64,000 bases of DNA from NCBI GenBank assembly GCA_963518955.1, contig CAUQKI010000009.1:5773-69772 (forward strand), read 5' to 3'. This DNA comes from JABCPE02 sp963518955 (lineage in GTDB: Bacteria > Bacteroidota > Bacteroidia > Flavobacteriales > Weeksellaceae). The notes under the pieces were generated by a model. It made no database searches, was not told where the DNA came from, and worked only from the letters and a program-made list of their open reading frames with translations. Shown here in pieces: positions 56,071 to 63,371 of the stretch (positions are counted from its first letter, which is position 1; every line of letters begins with the position of its first letter). Both the position numbers and the translations under genes were made by a program.

Positions 56071-56685
56071 ATGAAGAAGTTTAGTCAATTATTTTTAATT
56101 TTAGTTTCGACTTTAGGTTTTGCTCAATGCGAAATCACAGGAAAATCCTCATTAGTAGTAGGAGAAAAAAGCAGTTATAGCATAAAAAAAGATGCCCAGT
56201 GCAAAGAATGCTACCGATGGACATCTGAAGGCGGAATCCTAGTAGAAAGCGATAACAGGCTGGATTCTGTAGAAATCATGCCTATAAATGCAGGAAATTC
56301 CACATTGTCTGTGCAGTATATTTCTGAAAACGGAAATATCACAAAATGTAGTAAAGATATCAGCATTCTTGCTAAGGAAAATTTGGAAGAAACTACAGCT
56401 GAACCTGCTAAAAAAGGAGATTGTGATATAGATGTGACCAACTACGAAACGAGAAAAATCTCCAATGACAGATTAGGATTTTTTAGTAATTCCAGCAAAG
56501 ATTTCAGCTACACTTGGGAGGTGCTTTATAAGAATGGGCAGAAACAATATTCCACAGAAAAAGCACCACAATTCAGCTATTCCAAAGACAACCAAATCGT
56601 GACCGTTTCTGTGACTGTGGTTTCTAAATCTTGCTATAAAAAATTCACCAAACCTTATGATGATAATTTTTGGAAGTTTTTCTAA
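56071..56685 (+). CDS. Small secreted Cys-containing hypothetical protein
   Basis: The 204-residue protein has a signal peptide (MKKFSQLFLILVSTLGFAQ) and a PKD/Ig-like repeat pattern (CEITGKSSLVVGEKSSYSI, AQCKECYRWTSEGGILVES). Seven or so cysteines are scattered, which suggests disulphides. No T9SS tail is visible. It follows the Ig-like lipoprotein gene after 39 nt and is probably part of the same envelope-protein cluster. Function is unknown. Confidence 0.6.
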   Translation: MKKFSQLFLILVSTLGFAQCEITGKSSLVVGEKSSYSIKKDAQCKECYRWTSEGGILVESDNRLDSVEIMPINAGNSTLSVQYISENGNITKCSKDISILAKENLEETTAEPAKKGDCDIDVTNYETRKISNDRLGFFSNSSKDFSYTWEVLYKNGQKQYSTEKAPQFSYSKDNQIVTVSVTVVSKSCYKKFTKPYDDNFWKFF

Positions 56686-56703
56686 AAATATAAAACAACA
56701 GCA

Positions 56704-57351
56704 ATGAAACTATACATCATCAGCGGACTGGGTGCAGACAGAAGCATATTTGAGCATATCAATTTCCCATCGGAAATGGAGCTTCATTTCATAGACTGGC
56801 TCGTCCCAGAGCAGAATGAGGAGTTTGACCATTATGTAAATAGAATGGCAGAAAGCATCAATCCTGATGAAGATTTTTGTCTGCTCGGCTACTCTTTTGG
56901 AGGAATCATCGTGCAGGAAATTCATAAAAAATTTCCAGCAAAAAAAGTCATTATTCTTGCTAGTATAAAATCGCCTTCGGGAAAATCCAGACTGATGGAA
57001 ATAGGGAAACGCTCTAAGCTTTACAAAATAATCCCAACTTCGGCATTTAATGAAAAATCCTATAGTTTTTATTCTTTTGTAAGGCATCTTTTTGACCCGA
57101 AAAACCCAAAAATTTTAAAATATTTTAAGGTCAGAAATCCTTATTATATCAAATGGAGCATAGAAAAAATTCTTGATTGGAATGCGAAGGAAAACCCTGA
57201 AATCATACAAATATCCGCGGATAAAGACATCGTTTTTCCTATCAAAAACTCAAATCCAAACTATGTCATCAAAGGAGGAACGCACCTCTGCCCTGTGACA
57301 AAAGCAAAGGAAATTTCTGCGATTTTGGAAAAAGAATTTGGAGGATTATAA
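56704..57351 (+). CDS. Alpha/beta hydrolase
   Basis: The 215-residue protein has the nucleophile elbow GYSFGGIIVQE near residue 62 and a His near the end (GGTHLCPVTKA), and begins MKLYIISGLGADRSIFEHINFP. The oxyanion and fold are those of compact alpha/beta hydrolases; no substrate can be assigned. It lies 18 nt after the secreted Cys protein gene and 17 nt before DUF4241, within a short operon. Confidence 0.82.
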   Translation: MKLYIISGLGADRSIFEHINFPSEMELHFIDWLVPEQNEEFDHYVNRMAESINPDEDFCLLGYSFGGIIVQEIHKKFPAKKVIILASIKSPSGKSRLMEIGKRSKLYKIIPTSAFNEKSYSFYSFVRHLFDPKNPKILKYFKVRNPYYIKWSIEKILDWNAKENPEIIQISADKDIVFPIKNSNPNYVIKGGTHLCPVTKAKEISAILEKEFGGL

Positions 57352-57368
57352 AAAATTAAACTCAAAAA

Positions 57369-58130
57369 ATGATGAGTACAAAAAACCAAATCCCAACCCA
57401 AGAGTGGCTGGAAAAGTACGAAAAAGTAAAATCTATTCTCGTTCCGCCTGTTTCTTTTGAAGAAATCTATTCACAAAAAGAGGCTTTTGGGAAGAAACTT
57501 TTTATCCTAAATATGGGAGAAGTCCATTTTCCTACGGGAGAAATCTTGGTAAGAGACCCTTTGTATTTTCTTCATCGCGACCAGCTTCCTTATTTTCAAA
57601 AAGTTCCAACAGGAAAATTTCCACTTAATACATTGGTTGTAGAAGTGGAGGAAGACGATTACCTTTATGTTTCTACACGAGTGAAATTTAGTGACAAAAA
57701 GGCTGTCAGCTACACCGAGGCTTTGGTTGGAGATGAAAATCTGGATGATGATTTGGAAGAAGGAGATTTCTTCGGATTCTTTGCGGATGCAGGGCTGGCA
57801 ACTATAGTGGATGTAAAAACCCGTGATGCCTACTGTGATTTTCGGGAAGAATGGTATAAAGGACAACCTAATGATGCCAATATCTGTGATAAATTTTTCG
57901 CTGAAGAATTTTCAAAAAATTACAAGGAAAATCCTCAGTTTCAAAGAGAAGGAGGCGAATGGATTAACTTCAAAATTCCAAATACAGACCTAAGCGTACC
58001 GATGATACAAAGTGGCTTCGGCAAGGGGCAGTATCCTGTATATTTCGGATATGATGAAAACAACAATGTCTGCGAAGTTGTTATAGAATACTTTGATTTA
58101 GAGCTGACTTTTGGGCAGGAAGAAGAATAA
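57369..58130 (+). CDS. DUF4241 domain-containing protein
   Basis: The 253-residue cytosolic protein matches DUF4241 by its composition: GEVHFPTGEILVRDPLYFL, the acidic core DENLDDDLEEGDFFGFFADAG and the terminal DENNNVCEVVIEYFDLEL. The family has no known function and is often found near polymorphic toxin/immunity genes, though none is visible here. A tandem ATG at 57369/57372 leaves the exact start uncertain. A terminator follows. Confidence 0.8.
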   Translation: MMSTKNQIPTQEWLEKYEKVKSILVPPVSFEEIYSQKEAFGKKLFILNMGEVHFPTGEILVRDPLYFLHRDQLPYFQKVPTGKFPLNTLVVEVEEDDYLYVSTRVKFSDKKAVSYTEALVGDENLDDDLEEGDFFGFFADAGLATIVDVKTRDAYCDFREEWYKGQPNDANICDKFFAEEFSKNYKENPQFQREGGEWINFKIPNTDLSVPMIQSGFGKGQYPVYFGYDENNNVCEVVIEYFDLELTFGQEEE

Positions 58131-58150
58131 CTTTATTTTAAATCTAAAAA

Positions 58151-58186
58151 AACTCTCATAGGCTTTAAACCTGTGGGAGTTATTTT
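58151..58186. terminator. Bidirectional terminator
   Basis: A 12-bp stem (AACTCTCATAGG / CCTGTGGGAGTT, two G-U pairs) with loop CTTTAAA lies between the DUF4241 and WYL genes, which converge. Confidence 0.82.
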
Positions 58187-59190
58187 ATTTCTGAATCTTC
58201 ATAATTTTTCACTGCTCGTTCCAGCGTGTTTTTTATTCTTGTTTTCAGTCGGTTCGGTTTATGGACTGTGATATGATCACCAAAGCCTAAAATAACTCTT
58301 TCCAGCTCAAAATTCAGCTGAACTCTTATCCTGAAATATGTTTCGCCATCTTTTTCTTCCAAAATCTCCTGTGTGTGATGAAACGGCTTGGTTTTCACAT
58401 ATTCTGCATGAGTCCCTTTTATTGAGAAAATCACATTCTGCCCTCTTTGCTCTGGCGATGTCGTTACGCCGATCACTTCAGAGAAAAATCTATCGGCATT
58501 AAATTCCCGCTCCCGAAAAGGAATATTTTCCTCTATCTGCACGCTTATTATCCTATCAAGTGCAAGGTTCAGAAGTCCATCTCCATACCAACAGATGAGG
58601 AACCAGCGATTATTATACTCCTTCAATAGCTGTGGAAAAACGATGTATTTTTTCTCTTCTCTTGCCTTAAAACTTTTATAAACCACTCCCAGCGTCTTCT
58701 TATTCAAAATCGCATTGTACAGAATATCAATATATTCCAAACCTTTAAGCTGTTCATTTTTATCTAAATGAATAATGGACTGCTGCTGCGCAGAATGCAC
58801 TGTGTTTTCCAATTTTTGGATAACACCATTCAAATCCTTAAACATAGAAAAATCCTTAAACTGCTTCAAAATCTGCACAGCATTATTCATGGCTTTTAGG
58901 TCGCTTTCGTTTACTGCAATGTTATGAATGCTGTATTCAGAGTCGCTGTATCGGTAGTATTTTCTGTCATAGACCTCTATCGGTGCTTCGTAGCCAAATT
59001 TCGAGCTGCGCATATTCTGTATATCGAGCTGAATGGTTCTTTTGCTGACATAGGCTTCCTTTCCTTCAAACTCAAAAAGAGCCTCAGAACATTCCTCTAT
59101 CAAATCCTCCAGCGTATATTTTTTATATTTATTTCTAAGGCATCTGTCGATGGTTTTGTAACGGATAAGGGCGTTTTTATTTGAAGACAT
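58180..59190 (-). CDS. WYL-domain transcriptional regulator
   Basis: The 336-residue protein has an N-terminal helix-turn-helix region (KYTLEDLIEECSEAL, SKRTIQLDIQNMR) and a WYL domain from about 145, with the variant core YNRWFLICWYGDGLLNLALDRI and a C-terminal WCX segment. WYL proteins sense nucleic-acid-like ligands and activate or repress stress and defence genes. Here it is divergent from rtcB, and its likely promoter (TTG at 59234-59232, 19-nt spacer, TAATTTTG at 59212-59205) shares a dyad with rtcB, so it probably controls the RNA-repair operon. That link is inferred from position. Confidence 0.88.
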   Translation of the reverse strand: MSSNKNALIRYKTIDRCLRNKYKKYTLEDLIEECSEALFEFEGKEAYVSKRTIQLDIQNMRSSKFGYEAPIEVYDRKYYRYSDSEYSIHNIAVNESDLKAMNNAVQILKQFKDFSMFKDLNGVIQKLENTVHSAQQQSIIHLDKNEQLKGLEYIDILYNAILNKKTLGVVYKSFKAREEKKYIVFPQLLKEYNNRWFLICWYGDGLLNLALDRIISVQIEENIPFREREFNADRFFSEVIGVTTSPEQRGQNVIFSIKGTHAEYVKTKPFHHTQEILEEKDGETYFRIRVQLNFELERVILGFGDHITVHKPNRLKTRIKNTLERAVKNYEDSEIK

Positions 59191-59204
59191 TTTAATTTTT
59201 TTTA

Positions 59205-59234
59205 CAAAATTATCAAACTTTTTTAACTACGCAA
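59205..59234 (-). promoter_or_regulatory. Promoter of the WYL regulator
   Basis: On the minus strand TTG, a 19-nt spacer and TAATTTTG fit the Bacteroidetes consensus. The TTG lies within the CAAAAAG half of the dyad at 59232. Confidence 0.6.
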
Positions 59235-59250
59235 AAAGATTGCGCTTTTG
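59232..59250. promoter_or_regulatory. Candidate WYL operator dyad
   Basis: CAAAAAG (59232-59238) and CTTTTG (59245-59250) form an inverted repeat across a 6-nt spacer. It overlaps the -33 region of the WYL promoter and lies just upstream of the rtcB -7 element. Role is inferred from symmetry and position. Confidence 0.45.
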
Positions 59251-59255
59251 TGTAT

Positions 59256-59263
59256 TTACTTTG
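59256..59263 (+). promoter_or_regulatory. Weak -7 element of rtcB
   Basis: TTACTTTG matches TAnnTTTG in all but one position, 20 nt before the rtcB ATG, without a clear -33 box, as expected for a promoter that needs an activator. Confidence 0.45.
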
Positions 59264-59283
59264 CATCATCAAAATGAAACATT

Positions 59284-60666
59284 ATGAAAGTTACAGGAAA
59301 AAATATTATCAACTGGGGATTCCGCCAAGGGAAATGGTTCGGGGAAGCCTTGAAAACTATCAATGAAAACGAATGGGAAGAAGCTGAGATTTTAGAATAC
59401 TTGGAGCAGTTCAGACTTCCAGACCCTATTCCACTGAAAAGAATTCCTGCTGATTTTGTGGTTAATATTCATCCTGAGAATGAATTAGAAGAAGATAATG
59501 TAAGCAAGGTAATCGCTACCATGAAAAAGCTGATGAAAACGCCAACTCTGGAAAAAGGCGCTTTGATGCCTGATGCCTGCCCTACGGGTAAGGAAGGAAT
59601 TATCCCTGTGGGAGGTGTGGTGGTCGCTAAAAATGCCATACACCCAGGGTTTCATTCAGCGGATATCTGCTGTTCTGTGATGCTTACTGACTTTGGGAAA
59701 ATAGACCCTAAATTAGTTTTGGACGCAGCGCACGACTCTACTCATTTCGGGTATGGAGGTCGTCCAAGAGGTCAGCAGATAGCGATGAGCAAAGGACTTA
59801 TAGAGGCTTTTGAAAAGAATTTATTCCTAAAAAAGCCCGAACTCATCAGCACAGCCAGAGATTGTATGGGAACGCAGGGAGATGGGAATCACTTCTTATT
59901 CATCGGAACTTCCATGAAAACAGGAAATACGATGATGGTCACCCACCATGGTTCCAGAGCTGTAGGCGCAGAACTCTACAAAATGGGACTAAAAACCGCA
60001 AACTACTTCCGTAGAGATATTTCGCCTGATACTTTGGAAGAAAATGCGTGGATTCCTTTTGATACAGAAGAAGGACAAGCCTACTGGGAAGCGCTGCAAA
60101 TCGTAAGACAATGGACAAAAGAAAATCATGAAGCGATTCATAATTTGACTTTGAAAAAACTTGGAGTAGAGATGCAGGATAGATTTTGGAACGAACATAA
60201 TTTCGTTTTCCGAGATGGAGACTTGTTTTATCATGCCAAAGGTGCTACGCCTTTAGATACCAAATTCCTTCCCGAGGATAATGAGCTAAGACTCATCCCG
60301 CTAAATATGGCAGAGCCTGTCCTCATAGTAAAAGGAACTACCAACGAGCGAAACATAGGATTTGCGCCACATGGAGCAGGGAGAAATTTCAGTAGAAATG
60401 AACATAAAAGAAACAAAGCTCACCTGACAGATGAGGAAGTTTTTGCTGAGGAAACAGCAGGGCTGGATGTTAGATTTTTCTCTAATGAAATAGATATTTC
60501 GGAGCTGCCATCCGCCTACAAAAACGCACAAAATGTGAGAAAACAAATTTTAGAATACAACCTGTGCGAGATAGTAGATGAGGTCATCCCTTATGGATGT
60601 ATCATGGCTGGGGATGTAGAAAAAAACGCTCCTTGGAGAAAAAAGAAGAAAAATAAAGAATTATAA
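59284..60666 (+). CDS. RtcB family RNA ligase (diverged subgroup)
   Basis: The 460-residue protein keeps the RtcB metal and guanylylation residues. DICCS contains Cys 130 (canonical DIGCG), GDGNHF contains His 203 (usually GGGNHF), THHGSR contains His 221, EHNFVF contains His 305, and PHGAGRNFSR contains His 363, the expected GMP-linked nucleophile. A YHAKGAT replaces the usual HRKGAT. RtcB joins 2',3'-cyclic-phosphate or 3'-phosphate ends to 5'-OH ends with GTP and Mn. The N-terminal 60 residues (VTGKNIINWGFRQGKWFGEAL) extend the catalytic core. No archease, RtcA or PrfH gene is adjacent. The next features are a structured RNA and an SPFH gene. Confidence 0.92.
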   Translation: MKVTGKNIINWGFRQGKWFGEALKTINENEWEEAEILEYLEQFRLPDPIPLKRIPADFVVNIHPENELEEDNVSKVIATMKKLMKTPTLEKGALMPDACPTGKEGIIPVGGVVVAKNAIHPGFHSADICCSVMLTDFGKIDPKLVLDAAHDSTHFGYGGRPRGQQIAMSKGLIEAFEKNLFLKKPELISTARDCMGTQGDGNHFLFIGTSMKTGNTMMVTHHGSRAVGAELYKMGLKTANYFRRDISPDTLEENAWIPFDTEEGQAYWEALQIVRQWTKENHEAIHNLTLKKLGVEMQDRFWNEHNFVFRDGDLFYHAKGATPLDTKFLPEDNELRLIPLNMAEPVLIVKGTTNERNIGFAPHGAGRNFSRNEHKRNKAHLTDEEVFAEETAGLDVRFFSNEIDISELPSAYKNAQNVRKQILEYNLCEIVDEVIPYGCIMAGDVEKNAPWRKKKKNKEL

Positions 60667-60671
60667 AATAA

Positions 60672-60921
60672 CCGCCACCTATTAAAAATTGAAAATAGCC
60701 AAATAGGGAATTGCGGAGCATATGATGCAGGGTTATTTTCTGGTAATGTCTTCGGACTCGGGGGTTCGAGTCCCTCTTAATCAGCTGCTTTACACAGCCT
60801 AAAACAACAAAAGGAGCTGCGGAATTTCGGTTCATCAGGGATAAAGTCTGCAAAATGAAGGATACCGTACAATATTGATACTCAATTTGTTTTCCCTTTA
60901 TTCTTGTCAGCCGCTCCTTTT
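60672..60921 (+). ncRNA. Candidate Y-RNA-like structured RNA between rtcB and the SPFH gene
   Basis: The gap between the rtcB stop (60666) and the SPFH ATG (60944) folds throughout. (1) A 5' hairpin pairs CCGC 60672-60675 with GCGG 60713-60716 and CCTATT 60678-60683 with AATAGG 60702-60707. (2) A tRNA-like module is closed by GCAG-GGTTA (60727-60735) with TAATC-AG-CTGC (60778-60788, AG bulged). It contains a D-loop-like CTGGTAA (60740-60746), a GTC-TTCG-GAC hairpin (60748-60757) and a T-arm GGGGG-TTCGAGT-CCCTC (60760-60776) with an exact B box. (3) A long imperfect hairpin pairs 60809-60822 with 60911-60921, 60837-60846 with 60896-60905, and 60851-60858 with 60882-60889. This is the tRNA-mimic plus long-stem plan of bacterial Y RNAs. 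Folding was done by hand and RNA expression is not shown. Confidence 0.6.
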
Positions 60922-60943
60922 TAACTTTAAAAATTTAGAAAAA

Positions 60944-61660
60944 ATGGGAATATTTACAAAAACTTACGAAGTGATGCCTTTTTACCTAGGCTTCCTTTTT
61001 AGAAACAATACTTTTGAAAAGCAGTTAAATGCAGGTTTTCACGAAATTTATGATTGGAAAGATAGAACCAAACTCTATCAAATTCCTCAAAATTCGCGGC
61101 TAATCACGGTGACTAACCAAGAGATTTTGACCAAGGATAACATCGCCCTTAGATTTTCTTTTAATATTATCTATAAGGTGACTGATGGTCTTAAACTGCT
61201 GGAAAACACCATAATAAACGAATACTACATCTTGAGCGACGCAGAGTATAAGCTGCAAAATATCATTCAAATTTATTTCAGAAAAATAATCTCCCAAATA
61301 GATAGTGAGGCTTTGAACGAAAAAAGAGCCGAATGGACGGATTTAAAGCCTGAAGACATTCAAAGCAAAACGGATGAATTCGGAGTGGAAATAGAAAATA
61401 TCCAAATTCGAGATATTACTTTTCCGAAGAGTATTCAGGAATTATTTGCGAGGCATTTGGAAGCGAAAATCAGAGCAAAAGCTGATTTAGAAAATGCCAG
61501 AACGGCCGTAGCTACTGCCAGAGCCTTGAAAAACGCTTCTGAACTGATGAAAAATGATGAAAATATCAGATTCTTCCAAACCTTGGAAACTATTACGAAA
61601 ATAGCCGAAAAAGGGAAACATACTTTTATGATTGGAGATATTCATCAAATTGCGAAGTAA
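60944..61660 (+). CDS. SPFH/band-7 (slipin-like) protein
   Basis: From the ATG at 60944 the protein has 238 residues. The band-7 core runs from about 15 to 190 (VMPFYLGFLFRNNTFEKQL, RFSFNIIYKVTDGLKLLEN, FGVEIENIQIRDITFP), followed by an Ala-rich coiled coil (AKADLENARTAVATARALK). Unlike most slipins, it has no N-terminal membrane helix, so it is probably soluble or peripheral. SPFH proteins form ring-like oligomers. It is the last gene of the WYL-rtcB-RNA locus, and its stop is followed by a bidirectional terminator. An ATG at 60875 would run through the long RNA hairpin and is not preferred. Confidence 0.85.
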   Translation: MGIFTKTYEVMPFYLGFLFRNNTFEKQLNAGFHEIYDWKDRTKLYQIPQNSRLITVTNQEILTKDNIALRFSFNIIYKVTDGLKLLENTIINEYYILSDAEYKLQNIIQIYFRKIISQIDSEALNEKRAEWTDLKPEDIQSKTDEFGVEIENIQIRDITFPKSIQELFARHLEAKIRAKADLENARTAVATARALKNASELMKNDENIRFFQTLETITKIAEKGKHTFMIGDIHQIAK

Positions 61661-61667
61661 TTTCACA

Positions 61668-61695
61668 AAAAACAGCTCATTTTTGAGCTGTTTTT
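61668..61695. terminator. Bidirectional terminator after the SPFH gene
   Basis: The stem AAAAACAGCTCA / TGAGCTGTTTTT with a TTTT loop lies between the convergent SPFH and deoxyhypusine-synthase-family genes. Confidence 0.87.
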
Positions 61696-61710
61696 CGTTT
61701 TTATTAAAAA

Positions 61711-62688
61711 TCAAGCATTCTCCAAAACATAGCTGAATACCAATGGTGCTACGATGGTAGCATCGGATTCTATAATGTATTTTGGTGTATTGATGTCTAA
61801 TTTACCCCAAGTGATTTTCTCATTTGGAACTGCTCCTGAATACGAACCATAAGAAGTCGTAGAATCAGAAATCTGGCAGAAATAAGACCAGAAAGGAACA
61901 TTATGTATCTCCAAATCTTGGTAAAGCATTGGCACCACGCAGATTGGGAAGTCTCCAGCGATACCACCACCTATTTGGAAGAAACCTATGCCTTTTCCAG
62001 CGCTGTTATTTCTGTACCAATCAGCAAGGAAAGTCATATATTCTATCCCTGATTTCATTGTAGAAGGCTTTAATTCACCTTTGATACAGTAGCTTGCAAA
62101 GATATTCCCCATTGTAGAATCTTCCCAACCAGGAACTACTATTGGAAGGTTTTTCTCCGCTGCTGCAATCATCCAAGAATCTTCTCTCGGAATCTCGTGA
62201 TACTGTTCTAGAACACCCGAAAGTATCATTTTGTACATATATTCGTGCGGGAAATATCTTTCACCTTTGCTTTCAGCATCTTTCCAGATTTCAAAGATGT
62301 GTTTTTGTAATTTTCTGAAAGCCTCTTCTTCTGGGATACAAGTGTCTGTTACTCTGTTTAGTCCTTTTTCTAACAATTCCCACTCATCTTGCGGAGTCAG
62401 GTCTCTGTAGTTAGGAACTCTCTTGTAGTGAGAATGCGCCACAAGGTTCATCAAATCCTCTTCCAAGTTTGCCCCTGTACAAGAGATAATCGCCACTTTA
62501 TCCTGACGAATCATCTCTGCTAAAATTTTACCCAGCTCAGCAGTAGACATCGCCCCTGCTAAAGAGATTAACATTTTTCCACCGTCTTTTAGGTGCGCTA
62601 CATAGCCTTTAGAAGCGTCCACCAAAGATGCTGCATTGAAATGCAGATAATATTTTTCAATAAATTCGGTAATTGGTTTGTTTGCCAT
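61711..62688 (-). CDS. Deoxyhypusine synthase family protein
   Basis: The 325-residue protein has the DHS fold: LISLAGAMSTAELGKILAEMI near 40, VAIISCTGANLEEDL, IVVPGWEDSTMGNIFAS, and near the end ITWGKLDIN, in which Lys 296 matches the catalytic Lys of eukaryotic DHS. Eukaryotic DHS modifies eIF5A, which bacteria lack; bacterial homologues are thought to act on polyamines or small molecules (homospermidine-synthase-like). A single gene with its own transcription unit, convergent with the SPFH gene. Confidence 0.9.
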   Translation of the reverse strand: MANKPITEFIEKYYLHFNAASLVDASKGYVAHLKDGGKMLISLAGAMSTAELGKILAEMIRQDKVAIISCTGANLEEDLMNLVAHSHYKRVPNYRDLTPQDEWELLEKGLNRVTDTCIPEEEAFRKLQKHIFEIWKDAESKGERYFPHEYMYKMILSGVLEQYHEIPREDSWMIAAAEKNLPIVVPGWEDSTMGNIFASYCIKGELKPSTMKSGIEYMTFLADWYRNNSAGKGIGFFQIGGGIAGDFPICVVPMLYQDLEIHNVPFWSYFCQISDSTTSYGSYSGAVPNEKITWGKLDINTPKYIIESDATIVAPLVFSYVLENA

Positions 62689-62709
62689 TTTTCTTTATTT
62701 TAACTTTAA

Positions 62710-63216
62710 TTATATTTTATATTCTTTTTTAAAATCACGAAATTCGCCCAACAGCCCGATAGCAAGTATCAACGCCAGCACGCCCCAGAATATGGCGAAA
62801 TAAAGGTCAGTATTACTCGTTTCCTTCTCTTTTTCGTATTTCAATGATGATGCTGGATCTATTTCATTGACAGATGGATTGTCTTTTAGATAATATACTT
62901 CCACCACAGGCGTATTTGGTGGATCCATCAATGCTCTTTGCTCCCCTTCATATTTTACCCCATTTACTTCATATTTATATTTAATACTGTATGTTTTTAC
63001 AGGTACTTTGGCAATTTTCACTGTATGCTCTGTATAGACACTATCATAAACAGCAATAGTTTTAGTGTTTTCTTTTATCATGGTTTCATATTGTGCAATT
63101 TTTTCCTCATCTGAGCCTTTTATATAGTTTCTTGCACAAGTTTTACATGCTAAGCTAGCAAGTATAGCCATCAATAAACCTTTCCAGTTTTTGAAAACAA
63201 AGTCGATTATCATCAT
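62710..63216 (-). CDS. DUF3592-like membrane protein
   Basis: From the ATG at 63216 the protein has 168 residues, with an N-terminal membrane helix (FKNWKGLLMAILASLACKTCA), a middle region with the DUF3592 pattern (YSIKYKYEVNGVKYEGE, VVEVYYLKDNPSVNEID) and a C-terminal helix (LYFAIFWGVLALILAIGLL). DUF3592 proteins have no assigned function. The first in-frame codon at 63237 lies only 3 nt from a -7 element and is not used. It is divergent from the lipoprotein gene at 63372. Confidence 0.65.
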   Translation of the reverse strand: MMIIDFVFKNWKGLLMAILASLACKTCARNYIKGSDEEKIAQYETMIKENTKTIAVYDSVYTEHTVKIAKVPVKTYSIKYKYEVNGVKYEGEQRALMDPPNTPVVEVYYLKDNPSVNEIDPASSLKYEKEKETSNTDLYFAIFWGVLALILAIGLLGEFRDFKKEYKI

Positions 63217-63239
63217 AAGCTTTAAAAATTTAATCAAGG

Positions 63240-63247
63240 CAAAAATA
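63240..63247 (-). promoter_or_regulatory. -7 element of the DUF3592-like gene
   Basis: TATTTTTG on the minus strand matches TAnnTTTG, 24 nt before the ATG at 63216. Confidence 0.5.
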
Positions 63248-63315
63248 AGAATAATTATTTACAAATTCTGTTTTTACTCTGTCTATGTTATAAAATCACC
63301 TATCATTTTATTTTA

Positions 63316-63323
63316 TAAATTTG
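63316..63323 (+). promoter_or_regulatory. -7 element of the small lipoprotein gene
   Basis: TAAATTTG matches TAnnTTTG, 48 nt before the ATG at 63372. Confidence 0.5.
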
Positions 63324-63371
63324 TAGAAATAGATTTTTGAAAATAAAACTTTACTGACTAAACAAAATTTC

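Noticed and set aside
60727..60788. A functional tRNA gene
   Set aside because: The T-arm and B box are good, but there is no 7-nt anticodon loop on a 5-bp stem, no orthodox D-stem, and no standard acceptor with discriminator base. It is better explained as a tRNA-like RNA module.
60672..60921. A tmRNA (ssrA)
   Set aside because: No tag-peptide reading frame or pseudoknot-rich core was seen, and the conserved 5' segment of tmRNA is absent.
60944..61660. PrfH (release-factor-like) gene expected next to an RtcB2
   Set aside because: The downstream protein is a band-7/SPFH domain and lacks a GGQ-type or release-factor domain, so this is not the PrfH-RtcB2 ribosome rescue pair.
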